Assembly: GCA_018398765.1 (NCBI GenBank)
Contig: JAHBMJ010001242.1
Location: 1-33,503 of the forward strand
DNA length: 33,503 bases
Direction of reading: 5' to 3'
Origin: Chromera velia
Lineage: Eukaryota > Sar > Chromeraceae
Positions 8,609 to 17,454 of the stretch are shown piece by piece. The notes beneath the pieces are model-generated. The model was not told the DNA's origin, searched no databases, and worked only from the letters and a program-made list of their open reading frames with translations. Made by a program: the position numbers and the translations under genes. Every line of letters starts with the position of its first letter. Positions within the stretch are counted from its first letter, which is position 1.

Positions 8609-10765
8609 ATGTTTTTGCCGGGTTTCGTTGAACGCTGTGCCGCGAGAGGAGACGGCTGGGTTGACGCTGCTGTTTTCAAGCCTCCCTTCGAGAAATTGAA
8701 GAAAGCTGTGGACAGAAGCGTGGACGTGGAGCTTGCACATTCTGTTCCCCACTCTGACGATGGAGAAGGCCCTGTGTCTGTCTTCTACGGCGATGACGAG
8801 CACAGGACAGTTGCAAGCATGGACTTTCCCGATTTGTGTGGACGCCTTCTTGCAAAGCCTCAGACACCTGAGAGAGGCCCCAGTTCTCTCAGATACTACC
8901 TCGCACAGAGCGAGGTCTACTCGCTCAGTACAGAGGAGGAAGAAGGGATAAAAGTCCCTCCCCTTAGTAGCTTGCAGAAATTTGTTCGCCTCCCCCTTCT
9001 CCTCGGCTCTTTGAGAGATCGAATGCATTCTGTGAATTTGTGGATCTCCGGGGGGGGGCAGTGCATGTGCGGTGTGCACTTTGACGAGCACGACAACCTT
9101 TTGGTCGTTCTACACGGAACCAAAACCGTGCGGCTGTGTCACCCAGAGACCCTACCGTTACTTCGGGGGACCGGTGAGCACAGCGTGCGGCCGAGCAGTC
9201 TGTTTGACACATCTCGTAACCATGCGTCGGGCTCTCTATTTTACCAGCAGTGTTCCCCAACAGACGTTTTTCCTAAAAGCCCCACAGTACCGGTAAAGAG
9301 AGTGGAGGACGCCGAAAGATCGGCGTGTGGGGGGTCTGCAGGGGAGGAAAAACTTCCGCCCCGCACTCTTGGCAAAAAAAGGAAGATGGAGATAGATGTA
9401 GGAGGAGGCGGTATGAGTCATGGAAAGACAAAACGCGTCTGCTCTGAGGGAGGACGGAAGCTCGAGAAGAGGGCTCCCCCAGATGGTCTGGGGCGTGCGT
9501 CAGATTCGTCTCTTGAGTCTTCCCCTGACTCTCTGTCCTCTGTGTTTGAGGTCACGCTGCGTGAAGGGGACGCACTCTCCATTCCGAGGGGTGTGTGGCA
9601 TCAAGTTCTGTCTGATGGCCCCGAGGGGTGCTGTGTTGCGGTGAACTTTTGGTGGACCCCCCCTGCTGAGTGCGGTCTCGGAGTGTCTTCATTGAAGAGA
9701 GAGGGGGAAGGCGAGTTGGCACACACGCCTTTTCTGGCCAGTCTTGAAGGTTTTGCCGTGAGGGCAACGCCTCTGTGTCAGTCAAAGGCTCGATTACGAG
9801 CCTGTGATTGGATGGACAGGAGAGAGCGGGTGCGGTCAGGCGCGTTGAGCGCTTGTGAGACGGAAAGGAAAGCAGCCGTGGAGTCAGCCTGGAGAAGCTC
9901 TTGGGGTCGTTTGTTGATTTTTTTTCTGAGGGCAGCCCCGCTCCGTCGTCTTGCAGTACGTCTGCTCAGTCAGGACCCTCTAGGGGATGTCGCCTTTCTC
10001 CTGTCGACAGATGAGAGGTTAGTGCCTCGGGGGAGGCTCTTCTCGGCTCTCCGCCTGGCTGCCGTTCTAGAGAGGCGAAAGAAAGGGGCAGCCCAAAAAG
10101 AGAAGAGAGGAGAGGAGGAGAGACAAGGAAGCAGTCGCGAGAAGCCTCTGACCGGTGGCGAAAAACACAGGCGAGCAACGTCTTGTATGAACAGAAGGAG
10201 CCTCAAGAGGATTCCTCACAACCCTTCGTCCTCTCCCCTCCCAACAGTATCCGCCCGTCTGTCCACCCTTCCTCCTCTCTTGGCCTACTCCATGGAGAGA
10301 GCCTTGGAGACGGCCTGGGAGGCAGAGGTTGAGTGGGAGGCTGCGGAAGAAGCAGACGTGGGGGGAAGTGAGGAGCAAGAGAAAGAAGGCCACGGTTGGA
10401 GGAGGAACAAAAAGACATGCCGTGGCCAGTTGCTCCGAATGCTCCTGCCGATGCGGCTGTCCGATCTAATCCCTCTTCTCTTTTCTCCCGAAGATCAGGC
10501 CGCAGTTGGCGCTGCAGAATCCGAGAGGCATGATGATGATGAGGAAACGGCTGCCTTTTCTCAAATGCTCTCTGAGGGCGTTGCAGCCTTTCGGGGGAAT
10601 TCGGTGGATGAAGGGTCAGCAGAGAAGAGTTCCACTTCTTTAGGGAGGCCTCCGGCGATGCATCTGCTCTTGGAGAGTAGTCGTTTGTTGAAAGAGAGGA
10701 TGGTGAAGCGGTTTGAGAGACAGACATGTCGGTCTGTGGACGTGAAAGGTTCGTCAAGAACTTGA
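8609..10765 (+). CDS. JmjC-domain (cupin-type) oxygenase, 718 aa, single exon
   Basis: JmjC proteins are Fe(II)/2-oxoglutarate dioxygenases that hydroxylate or demethylate proteins. The catalytic fold is split. Residues 142-175 hold VNLWISGGG, then HFDEHDNLLV with the iron ligands H157 and D159, and a likely 2OG-binding lysine near 172 in HGTKTVRL. After an insert of roughly 130 residues the fold resumes at 312-349 with SIPRGVWHQV (third ligand H331) and VAVNFWW. The IPRGxWHxV and AVNFWW signature is closest to the FIH/JMJD5/JMJD7 class rather than histone-demethylase JmjC proteins. The insert is Ser/Lys-rich with KKRK (256-259) and KTKR, so nuclear import is plausible. The C-terminal ~370 residues (basic and acidic low-complexity blocks, a few amphipathic helices) match nothing I know. 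The start is the first ATG after an in-frame TAG at 8555-8557. It ends in TGA. All catalytic residues are present. Confidence 0.85.
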   Translation: MFLPGFVERCAARGDGWVDAAVFKPPFEKLKKAVDRSVDVELAHSVPHSDDGEGPVSVFYGDDEHRTVASMDFPDLCGRLLAKPQTPERGPSSLRYYLAQSEVYSLSTEEEEGIKVPPLSSLQKFVRLPLLLGSLRDRMHSVNLWISGGGQCMCGVHFDEHDNLLVVLHGTKTVRLCHPETLPLLRGTGEHSVRPSSLFDTSRNHASGSLFYQQCSPTDVFPKSPTVPVKRVEDAERSACGGSAGEEKLPPRTLGKKRKMEIDVGGGGMSHGKTKRVCSEGGRKLEKRAPPDGLGRASDSSLESSPDSLSSVFEVTLREGDALSIPRGVWHQVLSDGPEGCCVAVNFWWTPPAECGLGVSSLKREGEGELAHTPFLASLEGFAVRATPLCQSKARLRACDWMDRRERVRSGALSACETERKAAVESAWRSSWGRLLIFFLRAAPLRRLAVRLLSQDPLGDVAFLLSTDERLVPRGRLFSALRLAAVLERRKKGAAQKEKRGEEERQGSSREKPLTGGEKHRRATSCMNRRSLKRIPHNPSSSPLPTVSARLSTLPPLLAYSMERALETAWEAEVEWEAAEEADVGGSEEQEKEGHGWRRNKKTCRGQLLRMLLPMRLSDLIPLLFSPEDQAAVGAAESERHDDDEETAAFSQMLSEGVAAFRGNSVDEGSAEKSSTSLGRPPAMHLLLESSRLLKERMVKRFERQTCRSVDVKGSSRT

Positions 10766-11695
10766 GTCTCGCAGGAGGTGTACGTCAACAACTTCTGTTT
10801 TGAGTAACAAACGTGTTTTGATCATGACGTTCAGTTTGATGAATTTTTCAGGGTTGGTTTGTCTGCTTGTCTTCCCACCCAACCTTTCTCTCCACCCGTC
10901 TCTTTCTGTCTCCCTCTTGGTTTCTCCCCCTCTCGGTTCAAGTTTGCACAAATTAGTATGGCTAGCTTTTGTCCTCCCTCGTCATGTACAACTTTGAAAA
11001 TTGTCTGCACTTTTTTTCTACAATATAGTAGTCCAATTAAAAATCAAAAAAGGTTTTCATTGCATGAATATAGAAATATAAAAAAGGAATCCATATTTAG
11101 CCCTACATTTTAAATTTTAGCTATTAGTGATTATGTAAAGCTAATTAGTGATCAGATTTGAAATCTTTGAGTTTGAGAATATTTATGCATAAATTTACTT
11201 CTTGATTGAGGGTTTTATCATGCACAAATTTACAGCTTTTTACACTAAGTTTTTGATACAGAAAAAAACGTTTCCAAGTTGTTCTCAATTAGGAATCTAG
11301 TTCGGAATTTAAGATTCAAAATTCCTAGCAAAATTCCCAATTAGAGATTCCAATTCTGCCAATTACCTAGCCAATTACTCCCAAATGCAACACCGATAGG
11401 GTAGCTAGCTCTCAAATCTATTTAATAATTTTATAGCCGGGCCTACGCTGCCTAACTTTAGCCTAACTTTAGGCCTAACTATTAAAGCTGCCTAAAAAAT
11501 TGTACTTAGTAGTCTATATTTAATTTAAATGTACTTTATTTGAACTTTTACTTCAAATGTGGTTCGATACAAGGTTTGATAGAATTTTTAATTATACTTT
11601 TTAAGCTAATAATGCTGTGAAACTTGAAGCTCGATACATTTGTACCTAGATCTGCACCAAGCTATATCAGAGATAACATTCACTGAATTCATCAA
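10766..11695. other. AT-rich intergenic region
   Basis: Past about 11000 the sequence becomes strongly AT-rich, with short local duplications such as CCTAACTTTAGCCTAACTTTAGGCCTAACT (about 11451-11480, given here only as three CCTAACT units). No coding exon, RNA gene or terminal repeat was recognised. Confidence 0.5.
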
Positions 11696-12643
11696 TCAAT
11701 CCTCCACCAAAAGGGCCTTCATGCAGCTCTCAAAAGTAGCAAAGAATTCTGTTCTCATCAAAGTGAAGTCTTCGCGCCGATAAAAGTTTTTGAAAGGATG
11801 CGCTCTTGATTGGAGCTCCTTCCCCACCTTCTGACAGACATCGTCAGTCACCTTGAAATCCTCTTTATCTTCCTCCTCCTCCCCCTTTTGACTTCCACTC
11901 TCGCTGTTGAGAGCGCTCTCAGGAACCCCTGTGGGGAGGCAATTCTTTGCATACAAGTTTCTGGTATTGCACAGCCATTAAAGACGGAGAAGCTGGACCC
12001 TGGCCACATCTTGATACAACTCTGAAAACTCGAATTGTTTTAAAAGCTATCCGAACGTTTAAATCTTGTTGGCATGATCAATGGCATCCTTCTTTTCTCC
12101 CACTCCCTTCCCCTTCCTCAACACTCTGTGCAATGTGTTCGAAGCCTGCTGGAGAAGCGTCACATCGTTGGCTTCTTTAAGTTGTGAAAGGACCCTGAAA
12201 AATAACAACACGTATGAAAGGGAGTTTGGCTTCAAAACATTTTATCTTAATCGTAGCGTTAAAGTCGTGGTCTTGGCAAACTTGATGGACTCGACAGACA
12301 AAAGGCTGTTTTTCTTGACTACTACGAAAAAACTACGGCATGTGAGCCTTGGAGTTGAAACATATACAAATCGACACAAATGCTTTAATGTTTTTCTGCA
12401 AACCTCTTGCATGCATGCATACATGCAGGACAAGACGCCAAAAAAGTTGAAAAAACAAATAAAATGAGGATCGATCTGATTTACGGCAATGTACACCTGA
12501 GTACAGCTGAATGATACATCAAAATTCTAAGTCTGAGCTCGAGAACGTATTCCATACAGACAGAAGGCCGCAAGGGACAAAAAAAAAGCGAAAGACCGCT
12601 GTTGGCTCACCTTTCTAGCTGCTCTCCCGAAAACGCCAGCCAT
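11696..12643 (-). pseudogene. Unidentified spliced gene with UAR-interrupted frame
   Basis: A short first exon is likely at 12643-12611: ATG, then MAGVFGRAARK, then the good donor AAG|GTGAGC. Downstream, one frame from 12496 to TGA at 11696-11698 has no UGA but contains UAA at 12242-12244, UAA at 12059-12061, UAG at 12047-12049 and UAA at 11978-11980. Between these the text looks coding: LKEANDVTLLQQASNTLHRV around 12175-12115, a segment with LLKQFEFSELYQDVARVQLL around 12046-11985, and an acidic C-terminal part ending FESCMKALLVED. TTATTTTTCAG at about 12195 could be an acceptor, so some of the stops may lie in introns, but I found no phase-consistent model. No family is recognised. It could be a decayed gene, a gene with unusual introns, or one using UAR as sense. 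Confidence 0.4.
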
Positions 12644-12676
12644 CACCGACGGTGTTCCTCCTTTGATTCAAATGGC

Positions 12677-12736
12677 TGCATGCACGCGTCTCAATTGTGC
12701 AGCCGTGGCCACAGGAGGCCGCGGCCTATGCATGCA
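12677..12736. promoter_or_regulatory. Two TGCATGCA octamers upstream of the minus-strand gene start
   Basis: Exact TGCATGCA occurs at 12677-12684 and 12729-12736. These lie 34 and 86 bases upstream of the ATG at 12643 in the direction of transcription. Two more overlapping copies lie at 12409-12420. The spacing suits promoter elements. The ApiAP2 connection is by analogy only. Confidence 0.35.
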
Positions 12737-12739
12737 TGC

Positions 12740-13672
12740 GTACATGTATGGAGTCCGCGTGCGCCGCCTTCGAAATTGCGGAAAAAAGCCCCCCCATCGT
12801 CCACGGGGGACATAAAAAAATTCTGCATGCCTCCGGACCGGTCGATCATCCGCTCGTTTGCTGACTCACTCCCCTCTCAAGTAGAAGGTATTCGATACCC
12901 CAGCGCGTCCTGGCACGGCCGGCCTGTATGACGCCTATATATACGAGATGCACCCAACCAGTTGGGTGAGTGCCTCGGAGGGCCCTTTAGGGGGTCCGCA
13001 AATTTAATTGATTGATGCACACCATCGGGGGCTTGGGTGCATGTCTTGTGCAGGTGCATACATGCATACATAGGTGATGATATTGAACTCACCGCCCGGT
13101 CTTAGGGGCAACGGTATAGGTTCAATCTCTAGAAGCGTAAACCTGAGATAAACCTTGCGTTCAATACCTAGGTCAACGAACCGCGGCCACAACCCCCAGT
13201 GAAGACCGACGGCTGGAGGACATAAACGACGACCGGAGTAGACAAAAAAGAGGCTTAAGACTTGCAAAATGGCCTGCTAGTGGCGAAACATTCCGAGCTC
13301 AAATCAAAATACCAAGAAAGATCGACTTCAAACCTTGAAGCACAAAGACAAAAAACATAACCCGAACTAAACTGGCTGCATGGAGTACAAAAAAAAAAGG
13401 AAGAAATGTGGGTAAAAGTTTCAGAACATCAGTACAAGCAAGAAGAAAATAATGTAACGATCAAACCAGCAAACAGATGCATAGTAGTACACCTTCCCGC
13501 AGCACTGTAAGAGCTCTTCCCTAAATAGAATCAATCAGGGAAACAAAGACGTGATGCCGAGTACAACTGTTACACATGCATATAGAGTGTCTCATATCTA
13601 CACAACTGTTGACAATTGCTCACAGAAGAAAGAAGAAATGAAGACTAAACACGCAAACATCCATGCACATCC
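12740..13672. other. Intergenic region without recognised gene
   Basis: It contains a short hairpin (ACCCAACCAGTTGGGT, 12951-12966) and GC-rich patches up to about 13200, then ordinary mixed sequence. I looked for tRNA A/B boxes and a hammerhead core and found neither. Open frames here are short and do not look coding. Confidence 0.45.
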
Positions 13673-13719
13673 AACTGACTGTACTAACAATTGAAACCTT
13701 TGTACTGGAAAGTGACTTT
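13673..13719 (+). repeat. Left inverted repeat (47 bp)
   Basis: It starts AACTGACTGTACTAACAATT and pairs with 17374-17420 in inverse orientation at 43 of 47 positions. Confidence 0.7.
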
Positions 13720-14032
13720 AAAAAATTTAGTTTTTAAAACATTAAAATAGATAGTTTAACTTTTAAACTAATTGATTTTCATAATTTATTTAAGACTATT
13801 TAAGCTTAGTAAGATGTTTAAAAAATAAAATAAAAAAATGTATATATAGAGTATATATTTTTCCAAAACCATAAATTATCTGGTACCTATCATCGTAAAT
13901 TAACGCTAAGAAATGCATCTGAATGGCTCTGAATCGATCTGATTGAAGCATTTCTTCTCATGATCATAACTGTTTTGTTTTCAATTCATACGAGGCACTG
14001 CTCAACGGCGGGCGTGTCAGGGGTAGGGGGGG

Positions 14033-14037
14033 NNNNN
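14033..14037. other. Assembly gap (five N)
   Basis: A run of N sits between a G-rich stretch and the start of the 35-bp minisatellite. The true length is unknown. Confidence 0.95.
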
Positions 14038-14790
14038 ATAAAAGCAGGAAGACCGAAATTGGGAAAGCAATCGGACGGGCAGGAAGGCCGAAATCGGGAA
14101 GGCAATCAGGCGGTCAGGAAGGCCGAAATTGGAAGGCAGTCAGGCTGCCAAGAAGACCGAAATTGGAAGGCAGGCATGTAGGCAGAAAGAACGAACTCTG
14201 GGAGGCAGTCAGACATACAAGAAGGCCGAACTTGGGAAGACAGTCGGGCCAGCAGGAAGAATAAAATTGGGAAGGCCATCGGGTAAGCAGGATGACCGAA
14301 ATTAGGAAGCGTTAGGAGGAAATTTGGGTAGGAAGGAAGGCGAAAATAGGGAAGGCAATCAAGCAGGCAGGAAAGCCGAAATTGGGAAGGCAACCGGACA
14401 AGCAGGAAGGCCGAAATTGCAAAGTCAGTCAGGCAGACAGAAAGGCCAAAATTTGGAAAGCATTGAAGCAGACAGAAAGACTGAAATTTGGAGGGCAGTC
14501 AGATAGGCAAGAAGGCTAAAATCAGAAAGCAGTCAGCATGGCAGGAATGCAAAACTCTGAAAGGCAGTCAGGCAGGCAAGAAAGCCGAAATTGGGAAGAC
14601 AATCGGGCAGGCAGGAAAACCGAAATTGGGAGCGCGGCGAAGACCGAAATTAGGAAGGCAATAGAGCGGGCAGAAAGGCCAAAATTGGAAAGGCATTTAG
14701 CCAGACAGAAAGGCCGAAAACTAGAGGGCAGTCAAACAAGCAAGAAGGGCGAAATTTCGGAGGCAGTCAGGCAGGTAGAAAAAAACATAG
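14038..14790. repeat. Degenerate ~35-bp minisatellite
   Basis: About twenty imperfect copies of a unit resembling GGCAGGAAGGCCGAAATTGG followed by GAAGGCAATC. The unit varies in length, so the open frames across it (Gly/Arg/Lys/Glu-rich) are not evidence of coding. The array begins at the N gap and may be longer in reality. Confidence 0.8.
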
Positions 14791-15138
14791 GCTCGGCACG
14801 TAGGGGCGCTACTCCCTTTCGCAGTCTGAAGACTGCGGCCTTAACAAAAATGCAAAGACCTACCTCTGGAAGAGTTGAGGAAGGACTAGGACATAAAACA
14901 AGCATCTCTTGGAGGAGACCCGCGACCTGCAAAGAGCAGAGGAGGGGGGCAGGGGTGAATAACACACGCAGAGACGGCAGTTTTGTGCCTTGCCGAGGGC
15001 AGACCAGTCAGTCATTCAGAAACCACAATGGCCAGGTTGCAGCCATACAAGAACACTCACAGACATCGTACAAAGCCTTCTGCATACACCAAGAAGGCTT
15101 ATCTCTGCAAATAAGATTTTTTCAATTCCCTCATTGGG

Positions 15139-15771
15139 AGGGGGGGGTGGACCCTCTCGCAGGGGTACGAAGCTGGCCAATTTGGTACCCCTGGTGGAGG
15201 GAGGGGGTCCGACCTGCTCTGCAGGTTTGCGTCCAAAATGTGTTTAGGAAACATACGAAGCTGGCCAATTTGGTACCCCTGGTGGAGGGAGGGGGTCCGA
15301 CCTGCTCTGCAGGTTTGCGTCCAAAATGTGTTTAGGAAACATACGAAGCTGGCCAATTTGGTACCCCTGGTGGAGGGAGGGGGTCCGACCTGCTCTGCAG
15401 GTTTGCGTCCAAAATGTGTTTAGGAAACATACGAAGCTGGCCAATTTGGTACCCCTGGTGGAGGGAGGGGGTCCGACCTGCTCTGCAGGTTTGCGTCCAA
15501 AATGTGTTTAGGAAACATACGAAGCTGGCCAATTTGGTACCCCTGGTGGANAAATTGGCCAGCTTCGTATGTTTCCTAAACACATTTTGGACGCAAACCT
15601 GCAGAGCAGGTCGGACCCCCTCCCTCCACCAGGGGTACCAAATTGGCCAGCTTCGTATGTTTCCTAAACACATTTTGGACGCAAACCTGCAGAGCAGGTC
15701 GGACCCCCTCCCTCCACCAGGGGTACCAAATTGGCCAGCTTCGTACCCCTGCGAGAGGGTCCACCCCCCCC
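15139..15771. repeat. Inverted (head-to-head) array of 88-bp tandem repeats around a single N
   Basis: On the left, units starting ACGAAGCTGGCC lie at 15167, 15255, 15343, 15431 and 15519, exactly 88 bp apart. The fifth is cut at the N at 15551. After the N the same sequence runs in reverse complement for two more units. About 28 bp of unique flank (GGTGGACCCTCTCGCAGGGG on the left) is mirrored on the right up to 15771. The copies are almost identical. The N marks an assembly join, so copy number and even the inversion need confirming. Protein frames here are shadows of the repeat. Confidence 0.85.
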
Positions 15772-15839
15772 TGTTACTGGTGGAACGACATAAAACGAAC
15801 TGACCTGATTGAGCGATCCAAACCAGTCCGCCAACCCTT

Positions 15840-16060
15840 CTAGTTGTTGTACAACTCCTTTACACCGAGGCAACCACTCCCACGAGCAACCAGAGGTGTC
15901 CAGCCAACACAGATACTGGAGGGGGAAAAAACTCTAGAATCTGTAACCCCTCCAAAAATGAGGTTCTGGAACAACAAGCTGAACACGATTTCGTCGTTGT
16001 CAAGCTTTCCAATATAATCCAATGGAACGCTTGACAACGAGATTTTGTGGATAGAGGCCC
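15840..16060 (-). pseudogene. Ankyrin-repeat protein fragment
   Basis: The frame contains LDYIGKLDNDEIVFSLLFQN and then GWTPLVARGSGCLGVKEL. The latter matches the ankyrin consensus GWTPLxxAxxxGxLxVVKEL with one residue missing between the two helices. The frame stops at TAG (15840-15842) just where the next repeat should begin. The preceding segment looks like the conserved linker seen before ankyrin repeats in large protist families (my recollection, not checked). It abuts the inverted array and has no visible start codon or further repeats, so it is a truncated remnant. Confidence 0.4.
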
Positions 16061-16569
16061 ATTCTGTTGACCTGACTTTCTGACTGGAGGAGAACTTTCT
16101 GAAGACCTGACTGAGAATTTTTTAGATCGGCATTTTGAATCAAATTTTTGATGGGTCAGCGCGCAGCCGGGAAGTGCTTTTTGGCCTTGGTGGCCGGCCG
16201 GGCCCTGGCCCGCAACGCGTAGCTTGCCTTCCGGGGCCGTCACATGGTTGGCCGATCTAAAATCGGCTCCCAAAATCGGCTTTCCGTCGAATGTTTCAAG
16301 TCGATCAGAGCACGACCTAGTGCCGCCTCTCTCCCATCACACAGACTTGCTCTCCAGCGATGAAAGTAGGCTTTATCGAAAGCCCAGAGGATTAGCTTCT
16401 TTGCTTTTTCTTAGGTTTATGACATTCACTCTACTGGTTGCCCTGAGAGGGCAATTTCGATCTTCCATCACGAAGGGTACGGCCCGTCTCCACGCAAAGG
16501 GGCCTACGAAGTTGCCCCAGTAAAGCTTCTATTGAATCCCTTCCGTGCGTACGCTTTAACAAGCTCTAG

Positions 16570-16764
16570 ATGAGGAGCTGGAAAGGCTTTCTGGATGAGG
16601 GGGCCAGCTCTGGGTGGCCAGAAGGTGAGCCACTTTATGAATTTTTGCATATCTGTGCTGCAGGTCAGACTGAGCCTTTCTCGGAGGACCGTTTGTCGGT
16701 GCTTGCATTTCGTGAGGAAGCATTACGGCTAGTAATCTCGGGTGATCTGAAGTTGTGGGAGTGA
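16570..16764 (+). CDS. Short ORF, possible exon, unidentified
   Basis: It is 64 codons from ATG to TGA. The composition looks protein-like (FLDEGASSGWPEGEPLYEFL, then EEALRLVISGDLKLWE), but no motif, signal peptide or neighbour helps identify it. An in-frame TAG immediately precedes the ATG. It may be an exon of a degenerate gene inside the inverted-repeat element, or chance. Confidence 0.2.
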   Translation: MRSWKGFLDEGASSGWPEGEPLYEFLHICAAGQTEPFSEDRLSVLAFREEALRLVISGDLKLWE

Positions 16765-17373
16765 GGCGCAGCCCTTGTTTGCATGAGAATTTGGAGGTAG
16801 GGCTCCTGGGTGGACTAAGACCCAGTGGCCAGTGCCGGACCTCACCCAGAAAAAACAAGAACGCTATGATGGCTGGTCGTGGGTAAGGCCCTCTAGCTAG
16901 AGGCCATCGATCGATCAGGCTTTCAGAAGCTAAGCATTTACCTCTTGCACGGTCATAGTACTCAACATTTGTTTGGTTGAACTGCTTTCTGTGGGTATCA
17001 AATCGGCAGATCTGTTTGCGGATATTTATTCTTACCTTTCATGGGGGTTGCCCACTGTGTACTCCCTCCTTATATCAGTGTGCGAATTCGGCGTATTCTA
17101 TTAGAAGTAAAAGTTAGCTTGTTTATATATTATACTGCGCATTGTCACATGCCTGCAGAGTCTGCAATCACTCCCCAACATATCAACATACTATAACTCT
17201 TTCACCTCACTCATGTCCAACAATTTCCAACATACACACCACAAACCCATTAAACCTTATCTTTAAAAGTTGTTCATACTTTCATGCAGGTAAGAAACAA
17301 TAAATAGAATCATTCTAAGTGCTTTAAAGACTTAGTTTTTTATATAAAATTTAGTGTGATTCATAGAAAATTA

Positions 17374-17420
17374 AAAGTCACTTTCTAGTATAAAAGTTTC
17401 AATTGTCAGTACAGTCAGTT
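17374..17420 (-). repeat. Right inverted repeat (47 bp)
   Basis: The reverse complement starts AACTGACTGTACTGACAATT and matches 13673-13719 at 43 of 47 positions. ATCC follows immediately outside. Confidence 0.7.
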
Positions 17421-17454
17421 ATCCATACATCAAAAAACAAATCTAAACAAATCA

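Larger units (their letters stand above)
13673..17420. mobile_element. Candidate 3.75-kb element bounded by inverted repeats
   Basis: The left end 13673-13719 and the reverse complement of 17374-17420 match at 43 of 47 bases, and all four differences are transitions. Both begin AACTGACTGTACT. The bases just outside are ATCC on both sides (13669-13672 and 17421-17424), compatible with a 4-bp target duplication. Both inner flanks are AT-rich. No transposase is visible inside. The interior holds a minisatellite, the 88-bp inverted array and an ankyrin remnant. It is therefore either a large non-autonomous element with nested material or two opposed copies of a short repeat. Confidence 0.45.

Noticed and set aside
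12900-13280. Structured RNA (tRNA, hammerhead ribozyme) in the GC-rich intergenic patch
   Set aside because: GGTTCAATCTC and GGCGAAAC attracted attention, but there is no matching A box or CUGANGA core, and no plausible full fold was found by eye.
15238-15803. Overlapping ORFs of about 60-130 codons with a shared repeat peptide
   Set aside because: They are shadows of the 88-bp array on both strands, and the N falls inside several of them.
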